Shown here in pieces: positions 1 to 5,600 of a stretch of DNA of 6,402 nt. Position 1 is the first letter of the stretch, and every line of letters begins with the position of its first letter. The notes under the pieces are model-generated. The model saw nothing but the letters and a program-made list of their open reading frames with translations, made no database searches and had not been told where the DNA came from. Origin of the DNA: Paenibacillus sp. GTDB lineage: Bacteria > Bacillota > Bacilli > Paenibacillales > NBRC-103111. The stretch is from contig JARBUQ010000287.1 in NCBI GenBank assembly GCA_029239545.1, positions 1 to 6,402 on the forward strand, given 5' to 3'. Made by a program: the position numbers and the translations under genes.

Positions 1-338
1 ACCGGCAGCGCTTGTTGAGCGAGAATACCTGCAAGAGAGCCATAGTCGCTAACTGAAGTTACGACGACCTCGTCACCTGTACCAACCTCTAACGCGGCAA
101 GCGCAATATGGATGGCTGCTGTGCAATTGCTCGCACTCAAAGCATGTGACGTTCCATGAACAGCTGCAAATTTTTGTTCAAACCGAGAAGCCATTCCTCG
201 AATGGGAAGAAACCCGGAATCAAGTACCTCTTTTATATAATCGTAAGCTTTCGGAGCGATCACTCTCGGAAACAAATCCGGCAGTGCGTTGCTCTCACCG
301 ATTACTGGCTCTCCGCCATATAAAGCTAATTGGCTCAT
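1..338 (-). CDS. DegT/DnrJ/EryC1/StrS-family aminotransferase, N-terminal part (gene runs off the window)
   Basis: This is the first 112 codons of a PLP-dependent aminotransferase of the family that transaminates keto-sugars or related compounds for surface polysaccharide, antibiotic or cyclitol synthesis. The protein starts MSQLALYGGEPVIGE, with the family's typical 'GGxPV' opening. It then shows the region that meets the substrate and PLP phosphate, SASNCTAAIHIALAALEVG (residues 68-86), followed by GDEVVVTS (88-95). The catalytic lysine normally lies about 80-100 residues further on, outside the window. The ATG at 338 is supported by AAGGAGGG at 345-352, six bases upstream. The segment after GDEVVV reads SVSDYGSLAGIL rather than the usual 'TFxATANAI', which suggests a less-studied subgroup; I recall this only as a pattern. 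The gene follows wrbA, but a terminator lies between them, so it is probably its own unit. Family is confident; the substrate cannot be told from this part. Confidence 0.9.
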   Translation of the reverse strand, partial: MSQLALYGGEPVIGESNALPDLFPRVIAPKAYDYIKEVLDSGFLPIRGMASRFEQKFAAVHGTSHALSASNCTAAIHIALAALEVGTGDEVVVTSVSDYGSLAGILAQQALP

Positions 339-344
339 ATGTAA

Positions 345-352
345 CCCTCCTT
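345..352 (-). promoter_or_regulatory. Ribosome binding site of the DegT-family gene
   Basis: AAGGAGGG on the minus strand lies six bases before the ATG at 338. It is a near-perfect match to the Firmicute anti-Shine-Dalgarno sequence and fixes the start codon. The AT-rich leader upstream (about 353-497) has a TATAAA hexamer at 430-435 on the minus strand that could be a -10 box, but no acceptable -35 box lies 16-18 bases before it, so I do not call a promoter. Confidence 0.8.
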
Positions 353-497
353 ATTTTCATACCCAGCAGCAGTTCTGTTTCAAACCAAGATCTTGAACAT
401 GCCGGAAACCCCGACTAGCTTTTATTTACTTTATAGGATTGAGCTAAATTTGTATTTGTATATTTTTGCTTCATGTTTGGATAAAATTGCTTTACAC

Positions 498-553
498 AAA
501 AATGTACCCTACCAGCAGACTTTTTTAGTGTCTACTCTATAGGGTACATTTTT
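498..553 (-). terminator. Rho-independent terminator after wrbA (possibly bidirectional)
   Basis: A perfect 14-bp inverted repeat, AAAAATGTACCCTA (minus strand 553-540) with TAGGGTACATTTTT (511-498), ends in a run of five T. The interior folds further in minus-strand RNA: AGUAGAC (536-530) pairs with GUCUGCU (520-514) in seven base pairs, one of them G-U, around a nine-base loop ACTAAAAAA, with a 3-by-2 internal loop between the two stems. On the plus strand the same G-U pair becomes a C-A mismatch, so the hairpin folds better in the direction of wrbA transcription. It lies 55 bases after the wrbA stop codon and 145 bases before the DegT-family start, separating the two genes. Confidence 0.85.
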
Positions 554-607
554 ATGTACAACAAGGGCCTTTTGCTTTGGTTCCGCTATGCTTCAAGCAG
601 GTCAGGC

Positions 608-1219
608 CTACGCCTGTCCTCTTTTCAATTGTTCCGCAATCGTAACGACTCGCTTGGCCTGATGCTTCGCTGCCGCCAGTACAGGTTCATCGATTTCTCC
701 GCTGTCCTTGGCCGTAGCGCTAGTCCCATATGGATTACCGCCGCTCTGAAAAATAATCGGATCCGTATATCCCGGCGCAACCACAATCGCTCCCCAATGA
801 TACATGGTTGTGTACAAGGAGAGTATCGTGGCTTCTTGTCCGCCATGAGCATTGCTGGCTGAAGTCATAGCCGAAACGACTTTATTAGCCAGCTTCCCCT
901 GGAACCACAACCCGCCTGTCATATCGAGAAATTGTTTCATCTGCGAGGTCATATTGCCAAAACGAGTCGGAGTGCTGAATATAAGCGCATCCGCCCATTC
1001 CAGATCATCAAGCGTTGCTACCGGGATGTCTTTAGTCGCTTCCACATGTGCTTTCCATGCCGGATTGCCCGCAATAGCCGATTCTGGAGCTAGCTCATTG
1101 ACGCGGACCAGACGAACCTCTGCTCCCGCTTCCTTAGCTGCCTCTGCAGCCGCTAGGGATAGCTTGTAATTCGTACCGGTCGAACTATAATATACGATTG
1201 ATAATTTAACATTACCCAT
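608..1219 (-). CDS. wrbA: WrbA-type NAD(P)H:quinone oxidoreductase (flavodoxin-like)
   Basis: The 203-residue product is a cytoplasmic FMN enzyme that reduces quinones by two electrons, avoiding semiquinone radicals. Recognition rests on the flavodoxin phosphate loop YYSSTGTNYKL (residues 10-20), the WrbA motif STPTRFGNM (82-90), the following QMKQFLDMTGGLW (93-105), AHGGQEATILS (124-134) and GGNPYG (160-165). Length matches the family (about 200 residues). The frame stays open upstream to 1294, but the start at 1219 (MGNVKLSIVYY) is chosen because GAGGAGG lies seven bases before it and the flavodoxin first strand starts directly after it. A putative promoter and a perfect inverted repeat lie upstream, and a terminator follows, so it looks monocistronic. 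In other Firmicutes such enzymes are often induced by quinones or electrophiles through MarR/DUF24-type repressors; that is family knowledge, and no such regulator is visible here. The gene name is by homology pattern only. Confidence 0.93.
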   Translation of the reverse strand: MGNVKLSIVYYSSTGTNYKLSLAAAEAAKEAGAEVRLVRVNELAPESAIAGNPAWKAHVEATKDIPVATLDDLEWADALIFSTPTRFGNMTSQMKQFLDMTGGLWFQGKLANKVVSAMTSASNAHGGQEATILSLYTTMYHWGAIVVAPGYTDPIIFQSGGNPYGTSATAKDSGEIDEPVLAAAKHQAKRVVTIAEQLKRGQA

Positions 1220-1226
1220 TCTGAGT

Positions 1227-1233
1227 CCTCCTC
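1227..1233 (-). promoter_or_regulatory. Ribosome binding site of wrbA
   Basis: GAGGAGG on the minus strand, seven bases before the ATG at 1219. It decides the start, ruling out the longer in-frame reading that opens at 1294, which has no comparable site. Confidence 0.85.
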
Positions 1234-1269
1234 GTTGGAAATGAATGCAATACTGAAATTCCTTGCATA

Positions 1270-1285
1270 GTTTATCCCGATAAAC
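1270..1285 (-). promoter_or_regulatory. Perfect inverted repeat, candidate repressor operator of wrbA
   Basis: GTTTATC-CC-GATAAAC (plus strand) has two perfect 7-base arms around a 2-base spacer. It lies about 50 bases before the wrbA start codon and just downstream of the putative promoter at 1300-1328, a typical place for a dimeric repressor to block transcription. The palindrome is seen directly; its role is inferred. I cannot assign a regulator family from the sequence. Confidence 0.45.
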
Positions 1286-1299
1286 GTATTTCATTCGTA

Positions 1300-1328
1300 A
1301 TTACCCATGTAGTAAGTGGATGAATCAA
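1300..1328 (-). promoter_or_regulatory. Putative SigA-type promoter of wrbA
   Basis: On the minus strand TTGATT (1328-1323, four of six consensus bases) is followed after exactly 17 bases by GGTAAT (1305-1300, four of six). Transcription would start near 1293, giving a leader of about 75 bases with the inverted repeat 1270-1285 close to its beginning. The match is only moderate; the spacing and the nearby palindrome are the main support. Confidence 0.35.
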
Positions 1329-1338
1329 AAGCACTGAC

Positions 1339-1528
1339 CTACCAAGGAGGCATTGCCGCGTCTTTTGGCTTTTGCGGGTCAACCAGCGGCATACGCGGAC
1401 ACTGGTTCCGTTATTCCCATAGCGGATCTCCTCTCCTCCAAATGATTCCACTAACCCCCTCATCCTGTCCGCAACCGAGCATATTGTTCATTAACCAAAA
1501 AAGCCTCCCATCCCAGTGAATAATACAT
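1339..1528 (-). other. Short coding-like fragments in different frames: possible leader peptide or decayed small gene
   Basis: The 347 bases between the ATPase stop and the wrbA start hold no confident gene. Three short minus-strand readings stand out. At 1528-1460, 22 codons begin MYYSLGWEAFLVNEQY and end RLRTG-stop, with only a weak ribosome binding site. At 1420-1379, 13 codons (MGITEPVSAYAAG-stop) follow a very strong site, GGAGGAGAGGAG at 1428-1439, seven bases before the ATG. At 1392-1339, 17 codons read MPLVDPQKPKDAAMPPW-stop one frame over and overlap the second reading. The first two share a frame; the third would continue the second after a single-base deletion near 1392-1410. This could be a small gene broken by frameshifts, a translated leader peptide, or chance. 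No homologue is recognised. Confidence 0.3.
1428..1439 (-). promoter_or_regulatory. Strong orphan ribosome binding site
   Basis: GGAGGAGAGGAG on the minus strand, seven bases before an ATG at 1420, is as strong as the sites of the real genes here. It serves only a 13-codon reading frame, which suggests either a genuine micro-peptide or the surviving start region of a lost gene. Confidence 0.4.
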
Positions 1529-1566
1529 CCCAACTGTGACAGAAAGCTTTATAAGTTCAACTGCAA

Positions 1567-2415
1567 TTATACTCCTACTGCTGCAGGAATTCTCTCATCC
1601 GCTGCAGGCTTTTTGCTCTCTTGCTCTCCCTCGCGGCTTAGCTCGAACGGAAGACATAGCGGAACTCCTGAGCGCGGATCATGAAGAATGTCGGCTTCAA
1701 TGTTGAATACGGTGCGCAGTACATCCTTCGTAACGACCTCCACCGGTGAGCCTTCACTTACTATCTCGCCGCGAACAATGGCCACTACATGCTGCGCATA
1801 GCGGGTAGCGTGATTCAGATCGTGGACAACCATTACTATGGTCCGTCCTTCTTCTTGATTAAGCTTCTGCAGAAGCTTCAGCACTTCCAATTGATGTGCC
1901 ATATCCAGGAAAGTGGTCGGCTCATCGAGGAACAAAATATCCGTCTGCTGTGCAAGCGCCATGGCAATCCAGGCACGCTGCCTTTGGCCACCGGAAAGCT
2001 GGTCAACCGGACGGTCTGCGAATTGCTCCATACCGGTAACTTCAATCGCCCATTGCACGGTTTCTTTATCTTCTTTGCTCAAAGAACCGAAACCCTTCTG
2101 ATGCGGGAATCGACCATAGGAGACCAGTTCACTTACAGTCAGTCCCTCTGGAGCAACCGGATTCTGTGGCAGAATGGCAAGCTGCTTGGCTACTTCCTTC
2201 GTCGTTTGCTGATGGATTGACTTGCCGTCCAAATATACGTTACCCTTCTTAGGTTTCATTATACGGGCCATAGCCTTGAGAATCGTGGACTTACCTGAGC
2301 CATTGGCGCCAACTAATGCGGTTATCTTGCCTGTTGGTACGGACAGACTGAGATTCTGAACAATAAGCCTCTGGTCGTAAGCGATATCTAACTGTTGGGT
2401 GTATAAGCGATTCAT
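1567..2415 (-). CDS. Iron-siderophore ABC transporter ATP-binding protein (FecE/FhuC/YusV type)
   Basis: This 282-residue ATPase powers import of ferric siderophore, haem or cobalamin-type substrates through a membrane permease. All ABC motifs are intact: Walker A GANGSGKST (residues 36-44), Q-loop LPQNP (82-86), signature LSGGQRQRA (140-148), Walker B ILFLDEP (160-166), D-loop FLD (169-171) and H-loop VHD (197-199, His198). The LPQNP...GLTVSELVSYGRFPH stretch is typical of the FecE/FhuC subfamily. The frame opens upstream to 2517, but the start at 2415 (MNRLYTQQLDIAY) is chosen because AAAGGA lies nine bases before it and because the longer reading would begin inside the Fur box without a ribosome binding site. 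A charged tail after about residue 258 follows the usual domain end. No permease or binding protein is next to it, as with B. subtilis YusV, which serves several importers. Control by Fur is well supported; the exact siderophore is unknown. Confidence 0.93.
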   Translation of the reverse strand: MNRLYTQQLDIAYDQRLIVQNLSLSVPTGKITALVGANGSGKSTILKAMARIMKPKKGNVYLDGKSIHQQTTKEVAKQLAILPQNPVAPEGLTVSELVSYGRFPHQKGFGSLSKEDKETVQWAIEVTGMEQFADRPVDQLSGGQRQRAWIAMALAQQTDILFLDEPTTFLDMAHQLEVLKLLQKLNQEEGRTIVMVVHDLNHATRYAQHVVAIVRGEIVSEGSPVEVVTKDVLRTVFNIEADILHDPRSGVPLCLPFELSREGEQESKKPAADERIPAAVGV

Positions 2416-2424
2416 AGCAATCGA

Positions 2425-2430
2425 TCCTTT
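2425..2430 (-). promoter_or_regulatory. Ribosome binding site deciding the ATPase start
   Basis: AAAGGA on the minus strand, nine bases before the ATG at 2415. The other in-frame ATG codons upstream (2433, 2493, 2511 and 2517) have no purine-rich site at a workable distance. Confidence 0.6.
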
Positions 2431-2496
2431 CATACTCGGTTTCCGGAGGAGGTTGTAGGCTATTCTATATGAAAAAAAAGTAATTTTTACCATCTC

Positions 2497-2515
2497 GATA
2501 ATGAGAATCATTATC
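2497..2515 (-). promoter_or_regulatory. Fur box (iron-responsive operator)
   Basis: GATAATGAGAATCATTATC differs at one of 19 positions from the classical Fur consensus GATAATGATAATCATTATC. It begins about 13 bases downstream of the expected transcription start of the siderophore ATPase gene. Iron-loaded Fur bound here would block transcription, so the gene should be induced by iron starvation. The match to an iron-uptake gene makes the assignment strong. Confidence 0.93.
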
Positions 2516-2534
2516 ATGTTTTCAACTACATTTA

Positions 2535-2564
2535 ATGATAGCTTTTACATGCATCTGTTGTCAA
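2535..2564 (-). promoter_or_regulatory. SigA-type promoter of the siderophore ATPase gene
   Basis: On the minus strand a perfect -35 box TTGACA (2564-2559) is followed after 18 bases by TATCAT (2540-2535, five of six consensus bases). Transcription would start near 2528, giving a leader of about 113 bases that begins with the Fur box. The promoter sits only about 20 bases beyond the terminator of the preceding lyase gene. Confidence 0.75.
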
Positions 2565-2584
2565 CCATAAACCCCTCTTTTTCA

Positions 2585-2632
2585 CAAATAAAAACAAGCG
2601 GCTTCTCCAAAATCCGGATAGCCGCTTGTTTT
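2585..2632 (-). terminator. Rho-independent terminator after the lyase gene (bidirectional shape)
   Basis: A perfect 12-bp inverted repeat, AAAACAAGCGGC (2632-2621 on the minus strand) with GCCGCTTGTTTT (2602-2591), is followed by a T-rich tail (TTTTTATTTG, about 2594-2585). The 18-base loop can form a short inner stem (TCC with GGA). It lies about 65 bases after the lyase stop codon and insulates it from the Fur-controlled gene. Confidence 0.9.
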
Positions 2633-2696
2633 AGCTGTTCATCCTAGCTCTCTCTTGTCTCAAAAGCCACAGAAGATGAACAAATCAACCACCTCA

Positions 2697-5600
2697 CTAT
2701 TTAACAATTACACTCAAACTGCCCTCACGTTTAATGCCGCCAACTTCAACCTCTGTGGTAATAATGGCCGTGCCTTTATTATGCGCCTTCAATCTTCCCT
2801 GCCCGTTCACATTAGCGATGTTGGAGTGGCTGCTCTTGAACTTGAAATTGTAGCCTGACAAATCCACTAATGTCCCGTCCGGATAGTAGCCTTGTACTTC
2901 CAGATCAACCGTCTCATTTTTACTGAGCTCTGTTGTGGAAGCTATAATCCTGATCTCTGACAGCCATTGCTGCTGTCTGACAAGCGGAATCGTGAAGGAC
3001 GCACCCTCAGCGACATCGTAGACGAAACCTTGGGACAGGTCAGTCGGACTGGCATATGCACGTATTAGTGTAATGTCGCCAAGATCCAATTGATAGCTGC
3101 CTGGACCTGCCTCCTGAACTCCTTGGATTTCATAGGCTGCGTTGCGCTTCCCGTCGTTCTGAACATAAATCATCTTTCCAACCAGACTATTAGCAGGAAC
3201 TCCTTGCAAATCAAGGTTAACCGTCAGCTGGTTGTCGAGGGACAGCTCCTTCGTGAAGTCAGATACCGTTCCTTGCAAGCGTCCGACCCCTTCGCTAGCT
3301 ATTGCAGTACCAAGTTTGCCAATATATTCGCCATCATTCACATAAGTAAATACCGGCTGCTCGTCTTTCTCGGAATAAATTCCGAAAGCCCCCTGGAAAC
3401 GAATCGTACCGTCAATTATATACGGAATGTCCGTATTCAATGAACTGATGATATAATCGGTCCGTCCGTTTACCAGCTCGACCTTTACCGCACGTACACG
3501 ATCTGTATCCACTGTACCGTTTCCTTCCGCGGTCACAACAGCCTCAGAGATGCTGCTGATGAATTCGCTGCCTTTGTAAGGCTCCACTATAGAAGTAAAC
3601 GTACTCTTCAGATTCTCACCGCTGCGATGAGCGATCATATATTTCACGCTCTCCGGATTGCCCGGTTTATTCTGCGGAGGCACTCCATCGGCGATGGCGA
3701 CATCATCCACTTCACCGAGCATCGTTAGCTTCACATGGATATCCTCCGGCTCAGGAAGTACATTCCATGTATCCACTACGTCCCAATTAAGGCTGAATTG
3801 TGAGGACGGCTCACTGTCACGCTCAACGTTTTTCAACCAATGAAAGCCAGGTCCTGTATACCCGCCGCCGGTAACGCTATCATTGGCCGGTCTTATACCG
3901 AATTCGACATCTGGTCCCGCATAGGTTCCGGTTGGCTGCGGTGTCAGAGTAAGTCCTTCAGCTGTAACCGCTCCTTCCGCTGCATGGAAGCTGAGATGAT
4001 GCTCATTCCCTCCTTGAACACGGAAGAAATCCACTACATACGAGTTAACCTCATCTGCCCGCACCATGGCAGAAGTCCGATTGTAGAGCTCCGTCGCGGC
4101 ATAGGCGCTTGGCGCATCCACGTCGATAAGCTGAACCATGGAGCTGGCGTCGTAGTGCTTGGGTGTGCCATCCCAGATAGGCAGCTGCTTCTGTTTGTTG
4201 ACGGTGACGGTGTTGTGGCTGATCGTGTTGCTGACCCATTCGAACCGGTTCACGTCAGTAGCATTGGCCTGCTCCGGATAGCCTAAGTCCGGTGCCAGAT
4301 CCAACCCGAAACCATACAATCCGAGATTAAGCATATCCCGATGACCATGACCGCTCGTGCGCCCATAGTACAACCAGGCCGCTCTTCTGGTGTCTGCTTC
4401 ATCCGTCACCTCGCCGTCTCGAAGCCCGGCGAATCCGTATCCAGTCATATTCACGCTATCCAGATCAATTGGCCCTTGAGAGGCAATGACCGATTCCATA
4501 TTGGCCGCCACTTGATTCGGATTCGCTGTGAATACATCAGAATGAATGCCTTCTGTCTTATTCCCATTCAATAAATAGGCTAGCTGCGCGTAGACAGGAT
4601 CTCCGAATTTCTCGAACGCTTTAATGGATTGAGCTTGATTGACCAATATTCCCGGCTGCCCGGTCGTTCCGCTATCGCCTATGGATGGAGTATATTTGCC
4701 CAGCATAAGCAGCGGATACATAGCCTGAAACATTTTGCGGAATTTCACATTATTGTACAGATCAGCATCTGGGTATTTATCATAACCATCCAGAACGTCT
4801 GCAACGACCAAATAGTTATTTAGCCAGAGCCGATTATAGCCAGGACCGGCCTCATTGCCATTGCCATCACGGTCCACATCATTCACCATGCTGAAGAGTA
4901 CGTTCCCTCCAGTTACGCGACGAGGAATCTGATTAATGAATGAACCAGGCTGGAAGGTGAAATCCAACCATTGCTTCGTCTCCGGCATCGTGTCGTGGAC
5001 AACGGCTGCCATAGCGATCGCGCTTTGGTGGAAGCCATTATTGCCGCGAAGCTGGTCCCAGTACACGCCTGGCGTTACTTGCCGCAAAACCCCATCCTCA
5101 ATGTTTCGGCGAATTTCAGTTGCATTATTTTTCAAGGGAAGATCGTATTGCGTGCCCTTGGAGCTTAGGAATGCAACCACTTCTGTATCCTCGAACACAG
5201 AGAAGAAAGCATCGTAGGCACTTATGAACGATTTGATGAAGGAGGTTTCCCAGATCGAACCAACGACCTTTCCATCACCTGTGCCGCCATGAGAGTTGAC
5301 GTATATGGCATTACTGAATTGACCGATATCCATCGACGGGTACACATCCGCGAACCTGTCAAGCAGAACGGCTCCGGCGCGGGCATACTTGATGTCACCC
5401 GTATAGATGTATGCATTCGTTAATACGGTAATAGCATCATTCATTTTCCCGGTGCCGCCATACCACCCGAACCAATGCGCGTAGTAGGCAATGAAGGTAT
5501 ATCTCTTGTTCGTGTCTGGGTCTACCCAACCATAACCGTCATCAACACCCCACGTAGGGCCTTTCTCTGGATACAGGGTATTCACCAGCAGGCTTCGATC

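Noticed and set aside
377..395. Small palindromes GTTTCAAAC (377-385) and CAAGATCTTG (386-395) in the DegT-family leader
   Set aside because: They are short, adjacent and not part of a recognisable operator; symmetry of this size is expected by chance in AT-rich spacer DNA.
608..1294. A longer wrbA reading with 25 extra N-terminal residues
   Set aside because: The extra residues (MKYVYRDKLCKEFQYC...) precede the flavodoxin first strand, have no good ribosome binding site, and read through the palindrome and the strong site before 1219.
1272..1463. A 63-codon minus-strand open frame starting MRGLVESFGGEEIRYGNN
   Set aside because: It has no ribosome binding site, has basic, low-quality composition (TRKSQKTRQC), overlaps the putative wrbA promoter and palindrome, and resembles no family I know. 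It may include part of a decayed gene, but it is not a supported gene.
1500..1566. A terminator directly after the ABC ATPase gene
   Set aside because: There is a T-run (TTTTTT, minus strand about 1502-1497), but I found no convincing GC-rich stem before it, so I do not call one.
1567..2517. A 316-residue version of the ABC ATPase
   Set aside because: It would start inside the Fur box without a ribosome binding site; the internal ATG at 2415 has one, and family members begin there.
2498..2525. Alternative promoter TTGAAA (2525-2520), 16 bases, CATTAT (2503-2498)
   Set aside because: It is weaker than TTGACA-18-TATCAT at 2564-2535, which also places the Fur box sensibly just after the transcription start.
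3840..4286. A 148-codon plus-strand open frame
   Set aside because: It lies antisense inside the lyase gene, whose motifs are continuous across this stretch; there is no ribosome binding site and the composition is that of a reverse-complement shadow. The other plus-strand frames over the large gene and over the ATPase are rejected for the same reason.
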